Shown piece by piece: positions 36,051 to 44,620 of a stretch of 45,811 nucleotides of DNA (its first letter is position 1; each line of letters starts with the position of its first letter). The DNA is from Gammaproteobacteria bacterium (GTDB lineage: Bacteria; Pseudomonadota; Gammaproteobacteria; Steroidobacterales; Woeseiaceae). Location of the stretch: positions 1-45,811 of the forward strand of contig JAADHU010000006.1 in the NCBI GenBank assembly GCA_013151645.1, in the 5' to 3' direction. The notes beneath the pieces are model-generated. The model had not been told where the DNA came from and did not search any database. It saw nothing but the letters and a program-made list of their open reading frames with translations. The position numbers and the translations under genes are program-made.

Positions 36051-36374
36051 ATGGCAATATCGTTAACACAACCCGCGGCGGACCGGGTCAGAAGCCACTT
36101 GCAGACGCGTGGCAAAGGCATCGGCCTGCGTCTGGGCATCAAAAAAACCGGCTGCAATGGCTTCGCTTACGTCGTGAACTATGCGGATTCCGTCGATGAG
36201 GGTGACACGGTCTTTGAAGATCACGGCATCAAGGTGGTTGTGGATCCGGCGAGTCTCGAACTGATCGACGGTACGCAGGTTGATTTCGTCAAGGAAGGTC
36301 TGAATGAGGCATTCAGTTTTCGCAACCCCAACGTGACCGGCGAGTGTGGCTGTGGCGAGAGCTTCAGCGTCTAG
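36051..36374 (+). CDS. iscA: A-type iron-sulfur carrier IscA
   Basis: This 107-residue protein has the three invariant cysteines of A-type carriers at Cys35 (K-T-G-C-N-G-F-A-Y), Cys99 and Cys101 ([10 protein letters not shown]). The segment [18 protein letters not shown] and length fit IscA better than ErpA or SufA. It carries clusters or iron to target proteins. It lies nine bases after the IscU-like gene and ends the short operon; hscB, hscA and fdx do not follow. Confidence 0.92.
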   Translation: MAISLTQPAADRVRSHLQTRGKGIGLRLGIKKTGCNGFAYVVNYADSVDEGDTVFEDHGIKVVVDPASLELIDGTQVDFVKEGLNEAFSFRNPNVTGECGCGESFSV

Positions 36375-36433
36375 GTCACCGTTTCCTCTTCGAACAGCGG
36401 CTCGAAAAACCCCGGGATTGCGCCTTAGTCGCG

Positions 36434-36462
36434 TTGCCTGGCACTGTTTTTACTAGTAAAAT
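36434..36462 (+). promoter_or_regulatory. Promoter of ndk
   Basis: TTGCCT (36434-36439), a 17-base spacer and TAAAAT (36457-36462) form a good sigma-70 type pair. Transcription would start near 36469, giving a leader of about 60 bases that contains the hairpin at 36478-36505. Confidence 0.55.
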
Positions 36463-36477
36463 TGAAGGTTTACGCAG

Positions 36478-36505
36478 GGTCGGCATCTTCGTTGCCGGCC
36501 TTTTT
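36478..36505 (+). terminator. Intrinsic terminator-like hairpin just before ndk
   Basis: GGTCGGCA (36478-36485) pairs with TGCCGGCC (36493-36500), seven Watson-Crick pairs and one G-T, over a 7-base loop, followed at once by five T. It ends transcription of the isc-type operon, or acts as an attenuator, since it lies downstream of the apparent ndk promoter and 25 bases before the ndk start codon. Confidence 0.65.
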
Positions 36506-36530
36506 CATCAATTCAGCAAGGAATAATCGA

Positions 36531-36962
36531 ATGTCCGTTGAGCAAACGCTCTCAATCATCAAGCCCGATGGTGTGCAAAAGAATCTGATCGGGGAAATCT
36601 ACAGCCGCTTTGAAAAAGCCGGCCTGAACATTGTCGCGGCGAAAATGCTGCACCTGAGCAAGCAGCAGGCAGAGAGTTTTTACGCGGTGCATAAAGAACG
36701 GCCTTTTTACGATGACCTGGTCCGTTACATGACGTCGGGCCCGGTCATGGTGACGGCACTGCAGGGCGAAGCCGCGGTCGATACTCATCGCAAGATTATG
36801 GGTGCAACGAATCCCGCAGAAGCCGATGCCGGCACTATACGTGCCGATTTCGCGGACAGCATCGAAGAAAACATTGTGCACGGCTCGGACGCAACCGAGA
36901 CAGCGGCTCAGGAGATCGCTTTTTTCTTTGCTGATGACGGAGTGTGTCCGCGAACCCGTTAA
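36531..36962 (+). CDS. ndk: Nucleoside diphosphate kinase
   Basis: This 143-residue enzyme equalises nucleoside triphosphate pools through a phosphohistidine. Lys11 (I-I-K-P-D-G), the [11 protein letters not shown] loop and the active-site His117 in N-I-V-H-G-S-D-A are present. An in-frame GTG-type extension upstream runs through the hairpin; ATG 36531 with AAGGAA upstream is the real start. rlmN follows 20 bases later, the usual order. Confidence 0.97.
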   Translation: MSVEQTLSIIKPDGVQKNLIGEIYSRFEKAGLNIVAAKMLHLSKQQAESFYAVHKERPFYDDLVRYMTSGPVMVTALQGEAAVDTHRKIMGATNPAEADAGTIRADFADSIEENIVHGSDATETAAQEIAFFFADDGVCPRTR

Positions 36963-36982
36963 GTCGCGGCGGACCAGAAGAA

Positions 36983-38089
36983 ATGCAGGCAGACGCCAGT
37001 AAACAAAATCTGCTCGGGTTGCCACAGCCCGTGCTGGAAACGTTTTTCGCCGATCTGGGTGAGAAACCGTTTCGTGCGCGTCAGCTTATGCAGTGGATTC
37101 ACCAACGCGGCGCGGACGGTTTCGACGGGATGACGGACATCTCCAAAGGTTTGCGGGAGCGGCTCGACGAAGTCGCGAACATCGCCTTGCCGCAGGTAGT
37201 GTCGGAAAAGCGTTCCAGTGACGGCACGGTAAAATGGTTGTTTTCAGCGGGTGGCGGGCAAGCGATCGAGACGGTTTTTATTCCCGAACCCGCGCGTGGC
37301 ACGTTGTGCATATCGTCACAGGTCGGATGCGCACTGAATTGCGCGTTTTGTGCCACCGGTGCGCAGGGTTTTAATCGTAATTTGACGACCGATGAAATCG
37401 TCGGCCAGGTTTGTCATGCCAATCGTGTGCTACCGCCCCGGGCCAGCGGTGATCCGGCCGTCAGTAACGTGGTGTTCATGGGCATGGGTGAACCGCTGGC
37501 GAACTATCGCAGCTTGATTCCGGCGCTGGAGATACTTATTTCGGACTACGCCTACGGATTGTCGCGGCGTCGTATCACGGTCAGCACATCCGGTATAGTG
37601 CCGCAGATCAATCGGCTTGGCGACGACTGCAACGTATCGCTGGCGGTATCGTTGCATGCGCCGAACGATGAGTTACGCTGTCGTATCGTGCCAATCAATC
37701 GCATGCATCCGATCGCTGAATTGTTGCAGGCGTGCTGGTCGTACGCGGCAAAGCGCGCGAATCGATACGTTACCTTCGAATACGTCATGCTAAAAGGCGT
37801 CAATGACTCACTGCAGCACGCGACGCAATTGGCGAATTTATTGGCCAACAAACCGGCGAAAATAAACCTGATTCCGTTCAATCCGTTTGCTGGCAGCGAC
37901 TTCGAGTGTTCGGCGGCCAGCACGATCGAACAATTTCAGCGGCGGATTCGCGAGCTTGGCGTGATCGCGACGACGCGTAAGACGCGCGGCGACGATATCG
38001 ATGCCGCTTGTGGTCAGTTGGCTGGTAAAGTAAGCGATCGAATCCGGGTCAGGCTGGGTGACAGGAAACGGAGGGTGGCAGCATCGTGA
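36983..38089 (+). CDS. rlmN: Dual-specificity 23S rRNA/tRNA adenine-C2 methyltransferase RlmN
   Basis: This 368-residue radical-SAM enzyme methylates A2503 of 23S rRNA and A37 of tRNA. The cluster motif C-x3-C-x2-C is at Cys116, Cys120 and Cys123 (V-G-C-A-L-N-C-A-F-C-A-T-G), and the methyl-carrying cysteine is Cys343 in D-A-A-C-G-Q-L-A. F-M-G-M-G-E-P-L-A-N-Y and S-L-H-A-P-N-D are also standard. ATG 36983 with AGAAG upstream is preferred to an upstream GTG at 36944. Confidence 0.97.
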   Translation: MQADASKQNLLGLPQPVLETFFADLGEKPFRARQLMQWIHQRGADGFDGMTDISKGLRERLDEVANIALPQVVSEKRSSDGTVKWLFSAGGGQAIETVFIPEPARGTLCISSQVGCALNCAFCATGAQGFNRNLTTDEIVGQVCHANRVLPPRASGDPAVSNVVFMGMGEPLANYRSLIPALEILISDYAYGLSRRRITVSTSGIVPQINRLGDDCNVSLAVSLHAPNDELRCRIVPINRMHPIAELLQACWSYAAKRANRYVTFEYVMLKGVNDSLQHATQLANLLANKPAKINLIPFNPFAGSDFECSAASTIEQFQRRIRELGVIATTRKTRGDDIDAACGQLAGKVSDRIRVRLGDRKRRVAAS

Positions 38090-38847
38090 CCAATAGAGCG
38101 AAATTACTGGCGAGTGGGCTGGCCGTGTTGCTGGTGTCCGCCTGCGTATCGACGTCGAGCGGGCCGCCTGTGCGCACGGAGGACACGGCCGAGGCCGCGA
38201 ACCAGTATTACTCGCTCGGTGCGAGGTACTACAGAAACGGTCAGTACGAGCTTGCGCGGGATCGCCTGAAGCATGCGTTGACGTTCGATCCAAAGCTTGC
38301 GATTGCCCACTCCGTGCTGGCGTTGACCTACCAGGCACTGGATGTCCCCCGCCTGGCAGAAGAACATTTCGAGTTAGCCGTGCGTTTTGAACCGAAAAAT
38401 ATTTCCGTTCGAAATACGTATGCGGTCTATCTGTGTCAACAGAGGGAATTCGACAAGGCGCGCGCTCAGTTTGAAAGAGTCATTAACAATCCCGAGAATG
38501 ACGATCCGGAGGTGATGCTGACTAACGCCGGCGTATGCATGGTCCAAAAGCCCGCTCCAGCGGAGGCCGAGACGTATTTTCGTCGCGCGCTGAGCGAAAA
38601 GCCGGGCTATGGTGAGGCGCTGTTGCAAATGGCGTTGCTGAAGCGGCAGGCGGGAGATCAATTGTCGGCGCGTGCATTTCTGCAGCGCTACCTGGGATCG
38701 AATCCTTCTTCTGCGGCGATTCTTTATCTCGCTGTGCAGATCGAAAAAGATATCGGCAACGCGCGCGCGAGTACGGATTACACCCATCAATTGCTGCGCG
38801 ATTTTCCGACGTCCGAAGAAGCCAGACGCCTGATGGAGGCCGGCTGA
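38086..38847 (+). CDS. pilF: Type IV pilus biogenesis lipoprotein PilF (PilW)
   Basis: This 253-residue outer-membrane lipoprotein is the PilQ secretin pilotin in pseudomonads. The lipobox L-V-S-A-C places the acylated cysteine at residue 20. Six tetratricopeptide-like repeats follow, beginning Y-Y-S-L-G-A-R-Y-Y-R-N-G-Q-Y-E-L-A. The start is GTG at 38086 overlapping the rlmN stop (GTGA). Gene order rlmN-pilF-rodZ supports the assignment. No other pilus genes are in the window. Confidence 0.9.
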   Translation: MTNRAKLLASGLAVLLVSACVSTSSGPPVRTEDTAEAANQYYSLGARYYRNGQYELARDRLKHALTFDPKLAIAHSVLALTYQALDVPRLAEEHFELAVRFEPKNISVRNTYAVYLCQQREFDKARAQFERVINNPENDDPEVMLTNAGVCMVQKPAPAEAETYFRRALSEKPGYGEALLQMALLKRQAGDQLSARAFLQRYLGSNPSSAAILYLAVQIEKDIGNARASTDYTHQLLRDFPTSEEARRLMEAG

Positions 38848-38862
38848 TACCGGTACAGACTG

Positions 38863-39777
38863 ATGTCCGATACGCCGCAGCCCGATAACGAAACAGAGCC
38901 GGATGCACCGATTGCCGGTATGCGCCTGGCCGCAGCCCGCCGTGCCCGGGATATCTCCGTACTCGACATCGCCAAAGAGTTGCACCTTGACGAGCTAAAG
39001 GTTCGTGCGCTGGAAGAAAATAATTTCGAGGTCTTTGGCGCGCCGGTCTTTGTGAAAGGCCATTTGCGGAAATATGCAGAGCTGGTTGGTGTGCCGATGG
39101 ATGACATTCTGGCGGACTACTATTCACTGAATCGCGCCGTGGGTGCACCGCCGGTAGTCGGGCGTCCGAGAGCAATAGAACTCGATTATCACATTGGCCG
39201 ATGGATCGCAGCGATTGCGATCATTGCGCTGCTCGGCGCTGTCGTCGGGGCCGTCTACTGGTGGTTCGAAAACCGCTCGGCCGAACCGCTGGCACAGACC
39301 GATACGGCGACGCTGGCTCCGTTTGCATCGTCGGCGGAAAATGATATCGACGAGTTGACCGGATCAGAGCCGGCGGCAAGTCTAGCCGAGACCGTTGGGG
39401 TCGGCGACGCGGACACAGAATCGGCGGTGGCTGCGATTGACGCCAGTCCGCCGGCAGCAGCTGGTGACATCGTTGATAACGGCTCCGCCGCTTCGGAAAT
39501 CGTATCTGCATCGTCACCGTCCGATGAACCGCTGGCAACGCTTGCGATGAATTTCAGCGGTGATTGCTGGACGGAAGTCTCGGATGCGGCCGGAAAACGA
39601 CTGTACTTCGATCTGGGGACGGCTGGTCGAAACGTGACGGTCACCGGAGCGGCACCATTGCGCGCGCTGTTCGGTAACAGTGAAAATGTGAATGTTACCG
39701 TCAACGGTCAGGACTACATTATTCCCGCGTCCATGCGCAGCGGTCGAACCGCCCGACTCACTGTAAACGCGCCGTAA
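38863..39777 (+). CDS. rodZ: Cytoskeleton protein RodZ
   Basis: This 304-residue bitopic protein links MreB to the cell-wall machinery. It has an N-terminal helix-turn-helix domain (about 18-85, with G-M-R-L-A-A-A-R-R-A-R-D-I-S-V-L-D-I-A), one membrane helix at about 113-133, a low-complexity periplasmic linker rich in A, S, D and T, and a C-terminal DUF4115 domain (about 223-303, with N-F-S-G-D-C-W-T-E-V). Domain order and length are typical. Confidence 0.92.
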   Translation: MSDTPQPDNETEPDAPIAGMRLAAARRARDISVLDIAKELHLDELKVRALEENNFEVFGAPVFVKGHLRKYAELVGVPMDDILADYYSLNRAVGAPPVVGRPRAIELDYHIGRWIAAIAIIALLGAVVGAVYWWFENRSAEPLAQTDTATLAPFASSAENDIDELTGSEPAASLAETVGVGDADTESAVAAIDASPPAAAGDIVDNGSAASEIVSASSPSDEPLATLAMNFSGDCWTEVSDAAGKRLYFDLGTAGRNVTVTGAAPLRALFGNSENVNVTVNGQDYIIPASMRSGRTARLTVNAP

Positions 39778-39782
39778 CGTCA

Positions 39783-41057
39783 ATGAAACCGCGTGCAGTC
39801 AGAGGCATGAACGATGTTCTGCCGGATATCTCCGCAACCTGGCGGTATCTGGAAGAGGTAGTCCGTGAGGTCGTCGAGTCGTACGGTTACCGGGAAATTC
39901 GGCTGCCAATCATTGAACACACGGAATTGTTTCGACGTTCCATCGGCGAAGTGACGGATATCGTCGAAAAAGAGATGTATACGTTCGCTGATCGCAACAA
40001 TGAAAGTCTGACGTTGCGGCCGGAGGCGACAGCCAGCATGGTGCGGGCGGGAATTACCAATGGTTTGCTGCACAATCAGCGACAGAAGCTGTGGACGGCG
40101 GGGCCAATGTTTCGCTATGAGAAACCGCAAAAGGGTCGTTATCGGCAATTCCACCAGTTTGACGTGGAGGCGATGGGCTATGCCGGGCCGGATGTCGATG
40201 CCGAACTGATTATTTTGTGCGCGCGCATGTGGCAACGGCTCGGATTGTCCCGCCTGACGCTCGAAATCAACTCGCTGGGCACGAACCAGGCACGTGCGAT
40301 TTATCGACAGGAACTCGTTGATTACTTCACGACAGTGAAAAACCGGCTGGATGAGGATAGTATTCGCCGGCTCGGGCAAAACCCGCTGCGGATTCTGGAT
40401 TCAAAGAACCCGGAACTGGGCGACATCATTGCCGCGGCGCCGGTGATGATTGACTATCTTGATGAAGAATCGGTGCAGCATTTTGCCGGGCTCAAGTCGT
40501 TGCTGGATTCGGCCGGGGTTGCGTACCGAGTGAATCCGCGGCTGGTTCGGGGCCTCGATTATTACAATCGTACGGTGTTCGAATGGGTGACGGACGCGCT
40601 GGGTTCGCAGGGCGCAGTCTGTTCCGGCGGACGTTATGACGGCCTGGTGGAAAAACTGGGAGGACGCCCGACTCCGGCGATTGGCTGGGCGATGGGTATC
40701 GAGCGACTGGTGGCGTTGTTTATAGCCTGTGGCGGGACGGCACCGCCACTCGATCCGCACGTCTACATCGTGGCGGCCGGCGAAAAGGCATTGGCGAAGG
40801 CGTTTGAGTTGAGCGAGATATTCCGGGATGGCATCGATGCCGTCCGGGTCGAAGTTAATCTGGGCGGTGGCAGCTTCAAGTCACAGCTCAAACGCGCCGA
40901 TAAGAGCGGTGCGTCGTACGCACTGATTCTTGGCGAAGATGAGATTGAGGAGAAGGTAGCAGGATTGAAACCTCTGCGCAGCGGGGAAGAACAGAGAAGC
41001 ATTCCGCTTGCCGGGATCGTCGCCGAGCTCGGCGAAGCGCTCGGCGAACTTAACTAA
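39783..41057 (+). CDS. hisS: Histidyl-tRNA synthetase
   Basis: This 424-residue class II synthetase has A-V-R-G-M-N-D-V-L-P at its start, R-P-E-A-T-A-S (79-85), motif 2 F-R-Y-E-K-P-Q-K-G-R-Y-R-Q-F (110-123), the histidine motif G-L-D-Y-Y-N-R-T-V-F-E-W and motif 3 G-W-A-M-G-I-E-R-L. It begins only 5 bases after rodZ; ispG, which lies between rodZ and hisS in E. coli, is absent here. Confidence 0.97.
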   Translation: MKPRAVRGMNDVLPDISATWRYLEEVVREVVESYGYREIRLPIIEHTELFRRSIGEVTDIVEKEMYTFADRNNESLTLRPEATASMVRAGITNGLLHNQRQKLWTAGPMFRYEKPQKGRYRQFHQFDVEAMGYAGPDVDAELIILCARMWQRLGLSRLTLEINSLGTNQARAIYRQELVDYFTTVKNRLDEDSIRRLGQNPLRILDSKNPELGDIIAAAPVMIDYLDEESVQHFAGLKSLLDSAGVAYRVNPRLVRGLDYYNRTVFEWVTDALGSQGAVCSGGRYDGLVEKLGGRPTPAIGWAMGIERLVALFIACGGTAPPLDPHVYIVAAGEKALAKAFELSEIFRDGIDAVRVEVNLGGGSFKSQLKRADKSGASYALILGEDEIEEKVAGLKPLRSGEEQRSIPLAGIVAELGEALGELN

Positions 41058-41069
41058 TATTTGCACACT

Positions 41070-41085
41070 GGCCCGGCGTCGGGCC
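41070..41085. repeat. Short GC hairpin between hisS and yfgM
   Basis: GGCCCG (41070-41075) pairs perfectly with CGGGCC (41080-41085) over GCGT. There is no T run, so it is more likely a transcript-stability or processing hairpin than a terminator. Confidence 0.4.
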
Positions 41086-41108
41086 CGAAACTAACAGAAG
41101 GCACAATT

Positions 41109-41840
41109 GTGGACGAAACACTTTCCGAAAAGGAACAACTTGAAGAGATGCGCGCGTGGTGGAAGGAAAACGGTACCTACGTGATCGCGGGTCTGATCAT
41201 AGGTATTGGCGGCATCCTGGGCTTCAATCAGTGGAAAAGCAAACAGCTCGATACACAGCTCGGCGCATCGGCGCTGTACGAATCCCTGTTGGACGAAGTG
41301 GCTGATAACCGGCTCGAGCCTTCGCAAACGATCGCCGCGGACATTTATTCGAGCTATCCGGAGACCGTGTATGCCGATCAGGCACGGCTGGCCATGGCAC
41401 GTATTCTCATGGATCAGGGGCGTGACGAGGACGCAGCGGCCGTATTGCAGGCGCTGGTCACCGACGGTACCCATGACGTGATTCAGTCGGTAGGCCGTTT
41501 GCGCCTGGCGAAAATCCTGCTGTTTCAAAACAAGCCTGAAGACGTGCTGTCGCTGCTGGACGGTTCCGACGCTGGCGCTTTTGCGGCCCGCAACAATGAG
41601 GTGCTTGGTGATGCCTATTTCGAACTGGGGCAATACCAGCAAGCCGAGGCGGCCTACCAGGCAGCGATGTCCGATCCGCGTGCATCGCAGATGCTGGATA
41701 CGGCGCTGGTGCAGATGAAAATAAACGATCTGCCCGATATCCTGACGCAAGCCGCTGACTCGGCCGAGCCCGCTGTAACCGCACCGGCTGACGTAGCGGC
41801 AGAATCGGCTTCTACTAACGAAGAGGCGAGTGGCGAGTGA
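41109..41840 (+). CDS. yfgM: Ancillary SecYEG/periplasmic chaperone-network protein YfgM
   Basis: This 243-residue single-pass membrane protein has a short cytoplasmic start rich in E (S-E-K-E-Q-L-E-E-M-R-A-W-W-K-E-N-G), a membrane helix at about 24-42, and a periplasmic TPR domain, then a disordered A/E/S-rich tail. In E. coli it interacts with PpiD and the translocon. The frame opens at a TTG (41061), but GTG 41109, with AGAAGG seven bases before it, is the better start. The stop overlaps the bamB start (GTGA). Confidence 0.9.
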   Translation: MDETLSEKEQLEEMRAWWKENGTYVIAGLIIGIGGILGFNQWKSKQLDTQLGASALYESLLDEVADNRLEPSQTIAADIYSSYPETVYADQARLAMARILMDQGRDEDAAAVLQALVTDGTHDVIQSVGRLRLAKILLFQNKPEDVLSLLDGSDAGAFAARNNEVLGDAYFELGQYQQAEAAYQAAMSDPRASQMLDTALVQMKINDLPDILTQAADSAEPAVTAPADVAAESASTNEEASGE

Positions 41841-43042
41841 GGTTTGCCGCTCACATTTTGCTGTTGAGCATTGCCGTTACCGCATTGCCAGGCTGCGGTA
41901 TTTTCGGCGGCGGTGACGACGAAGAGCTTAAGCCGACGGAGTTGCTCGATTTCGAGCAGACGTTGGCGATCAGGAAACTCTGGTCGGGTAAGGTTGGCGA
42001 CGGCAGCGAGTTTCTGCGCCTCTCGCTGCAGCCATCCGGTGATGGCATTCGCATTTATGCGGCCAGCATTGACGGTGTCGTGAGCGCATTTAATCCGCAG
42101 AACGGCAAACGCCTGTGGCGGGTCGATGTAGATGAAAGGCTAAGCGCGGGTCCGGGCGTCGGTGAAGAACGCCTGATCGTCGTTACCCAGCAAGGTGAAG
42201 TGGTTTGTCTGAATACCGCCGATGGTGCGGAAATCTGGCGCAGTGATATCGAGAGTGAATCCATCGCACCGCCGAGGCTAAAAAATGGTGTCGCCGTGAT
42301 CGCGACGATCGACGGTAAGTTGCGTGGCCTGTCGTTATTCGACGGTGCTGAGAAGTGGCTGCTGGAGCAGGCACTGCCGCCGTTGACCCTGCGTGGGACG
42401 GCTGTACCCGCCATCGTTGGCAGTTCGGTCATTGCCGGATTCGACAACGGGCGCTTGCTCGCGGCCGGTCTGGATGACGGTATCGTCGAATGGGAAACCG
42501 TACTGTCGCAACCGACGGGCCGTTCGGACCTTGAGCGGCTCGCGGACGTCGATGGTGCCATCGCGGTGGTCGGCCAGGATGTGTATGCGGTCGGTTACCA
42601 CGGCCGACTGGCTGCAATTGCGGCCGAATCGGGCCAGATTCTCTGGTCGCGGGAAATTTCAAGTTACTCTGGCATCGGCGCCGATTGGGAGAACATCTAC
42701 ACACTCAGTGATGACGGTGAAGTCATCGGTTTGTTGCGCCGCAACGGCAGTGAAGTGTGGCGTCAGACGGCACTGGTGCGGCGCGAACCGACGTCGCCGG
42801 TATCGTTCGACACGGCGGTCGCCGTGGGCGATTTCGCGGGCTATGTGCATCTTTTCGACAATGGCGACGGTACGCCCGTGGCGCGGGTTCGTGTTGGCAA
42901 AGGTATGATTTCCGGCGCGCCGGTCGTGATCGGTGGCAATCTTGTGGTACAAAATGAATCGGGAGTCATCGCGGTATTTGCGGTCAAACAGGCCGAACGT
43001 CCTGTGAAATCAAACGACCAGGACGAGAACGGCGGCACCTGA
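41837..43042 (+). CDS. bamB: Outer-membrane assembly factor BamB
   Basis: This 401-residue lipoprotein is part of the BAM complex that inserts beta-barrel proteins. The signal peptide ends in the lipobox L-P-G-C (acyl Cys20). The rest is a PQQ-type beta-propeller with repeats such as [17 protein letters not shown] and [18 protein letters not shown]. The start is GTG at 41837, coupled to yfgM. It precedes der, the standard order. Confidence 0.95.
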   Translation: MRFAAHILLLSIAVTALPGCGIFGGGDDEELKPTELLDFEQTLAIRKLWSGKVGDGSEFLRLSLQPSGDGIRIYAASIDGVVSAFNPQNGKRLWRVDVDERLSAGPGVGEERLIVVTQQGEVVCLNTADGAEIWRSDIESESIAPPRLKNGVAVIATIDGKLRGLSLFDGAEKWLLEQALPPLTLRGTAVPAIVGSSVIAGFDNGRLLAAGLDDGIVEWETVLSQPTGRSDLERLADVDGAIAVVGQDVYAVGYHGRLAAIAAESGQILWSREISSYSGIGADWENIYTLSDDGEVIGLLRRNGSEVWRQTALVRREPTSPVSFDTAVAVGDFAGYVHLFDNGDGTPVARVRVGKGMISGAPVVIGGNLVVQNESGVIAVFAVKQAERPVKSNDQDENGGT

Positions 43043-43067
43043 GCCAGCATGGCTGCAGACGAATTCA

Positions 43068-44474
43068 ATGCTTCCTGTTATCGCACTCATCGGTCGACCC
43101 AATGTTGGTAAGTCGACGTTATTCAATCGCCTGACGCGTTCTCGCGATGCGTTGGTGGCTGACTATCCCGGCCTGACCAGGGATCGGCAATACGGTTTCG
43201 GCAAGATCGGTCCGGTACCCTACCTGGTCATCGACACGGGCGGTGTCGCCGGCGGCGAGAGTGGCATCAGCGAACTCATGGTCGATCAAACCGTGATCGC
43301 GTTGCAGGAAGCTGACGTCGCCATCATCATGGTCGATGGACGCAGCGGGCTTACCGCGGCCGACGAACATGTGGCCGAACTGGCACGTAAACACGCGAAA
43401 AAGAGTTGGCTGGTTGCCAACAAGGCGGAGGGCCTGGATAAAACCATTGCCACCGGGGAGTTCCACGGCCTTGGTGTGGGCGATCCGGTCGCCATTTCAG
43501 CTGCGCACGGCGATCGCGTTTCGGCTTTGATGGATGAGGTGCTTGCACCTTACATCGATGATCATATCGAGCCAGAGGCCGACGATGATGCCGACGGCAA
43601 AGACAAACCGCTGCGAATTGCGGTCGTGGGTCGACCCAATGTCGGCAAGTCGACGCTCATCAATCGTCTACTGGGAGAAGATCGGCTGGTTGTCTACGAC
43701 CAGCCCGGTACCACCCGCGACAGTGTCGCCGTGCCGTTCGAACGCGATGGCCGGCACTATGTGCTGATCGATACCGCCGGTGTTCGGCGTAAGTCGAAAG
43801 TGCACGAAACCATCGAGAAATTCAGCATTATTAAGGCATTGCAGGCGATGGAACGATCGCAGGTCGTGCTGGCGGTGCTGGATGCCAAGGAAGGTGTGAC
43901 GGAACAGGATGTGAGCCTGATGGGCCTGGCGGTTGAGCGTGGGCGCGCGATGGTCGTGGTCACCAACAAGTGGGACGGCCTGGACCGGGATCACCGCCGT
44001 CATGTGACTGAACAACTGGAGCGTCGTCTGCCGTTTCTCGATTTTGCGGAGCAACACACGATTTCTGCCTTGCACGGCACGGGTGTGGGTGACCTCCTGC
44101 CGGCCGCGCGGCGGGCTTACACAGCGGCAACACGGGACATGGCGACGAAGCGCCTGACCGAAGAGCTGGAGAAAGCGGTCGCCGCTCATGCGCCGCCGCT
44201 GGTGCAGGGTCGCCGTATCAAGCTCAGCTACGCCCATCAGGGAGGGCGCAATCCTCCGGTGATCGTCGTTCACGGCAATCAAACCGAGCGTCTGCCCGAT
44301 GCCTACCGGCGTTATCTGGCCAATCGCTTTCGCAAGATATTTCGTCTCAAGGGAACGCCGGTCCGCATGGTATTCAAGACCAGCAAGAACCCCTTCAAGG
44401 GTCGGCGCAACAAGCTGACGCCGCGCCAGCAACGCAAGCGTGAGCGGCTCATGAAGCACGTCAGGAAGCACTGA
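43068..44474 (+). CDS. der: Ribosome-assembly GTPase Der (EngA)
   Basis: This 468-residue tandem GTPase acts in 50S subunit maturation. P-loops G-R-P-N-V-G-K-S are at residues 9-16 and 188-195. The first domain has D-T-G-G-V and N-K-A-E-G (118-122); the second has D-T-A-G-V-R-R-K and N-K-W-D. A KH-like domain and a basic tail ending with K-H-V-R-K-H follow. It ends the hisS-yfgM-bamB-der run. Confidence 0.97.
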   Translation: MLPVIALIGRPNVGKSTLFNRLTRSRDALVADYPGLTRDRQYGFGKIGPVPYLVIDTGGVAGGESGISELMVDQTVIALQEADVAIIMVDGRSGLTAADEHVAELARKHAKKSWLVANKAEGLDKTIATGEFHGLGVGDPVAISAAHGDRVSALMDEVLAPYIDDHIEPEADDDADGKDKPLRIAVVGRPNVGKSTLINRLLGEDRLVVYDQPGTTRDSVAVPFERDGRHYVLIDTAGVRRKSKVHETIEKFSIIKALQAMERSQVVLAVLDAKEGVTEQDVSLMGLAVERGRAMVVVTNKWDGLDRDHRRHVTEQLERRLPFLDFAEQHTISALHGTGVGDLLPAARRAYTAATRDMATKRLTEELEKAVAAHAPPLVQGRRIKLSYAHQGGRNPPVIVVHGNQTERLPDAYRRYLANRFRKIFRLKGTPVRMVFKTSKNPFKGRRNKLTPRQQRKRERLMKHVRKH

Positions 44475-44492
44475 TAACGCGTGCGGCAGAAC

Positions 44493-44532
44493 ATTCGCTG
44501 CTACGCGCGAAGTTCACGGCAGCGAATTGCCG
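44493..44532. promoter_or_regulatory. Two mutually exclusive hairpins between der and metX
   Basis: ATTCGCTGC (44493-44501) pairs perfectly with GCAGCGAAT (44519-44527). A second stem, CGGCA (44517-44521) with TGCCG (44528-44532), uses part of the same sequence, so only one can form. No T tract follows. It may end der transcription or be an operator; no riboswitch match is evident. Confidence 0.4.
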
Positions 44533-44584
44533 GGATCGATGCTAAATCACGCCAAGATGTCGCTCCGACGGTTCCCGCGAACGC

Positions 44585-44590
44585 TATAAT
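44585..44590 (+). promoter_or_regulatory. Perfect -10 box before metX
   Basis: TATAAT lies 30 bases before the metX start codon. No good -35 is present at the expected distance, so an activator may be needed. Confidence 0.5.
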
Positions 44591-44620
44591 GTGCCCTGAT
44601 GATTGTTTCGGGATAACCCA

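Noticed and set aside
44475-44620. SAM riboswitch upstream of metX
   Set aside because: The hairpins do not match the conserved cores of SAM-I, SAM-II or related riboswitches that I can recognise.
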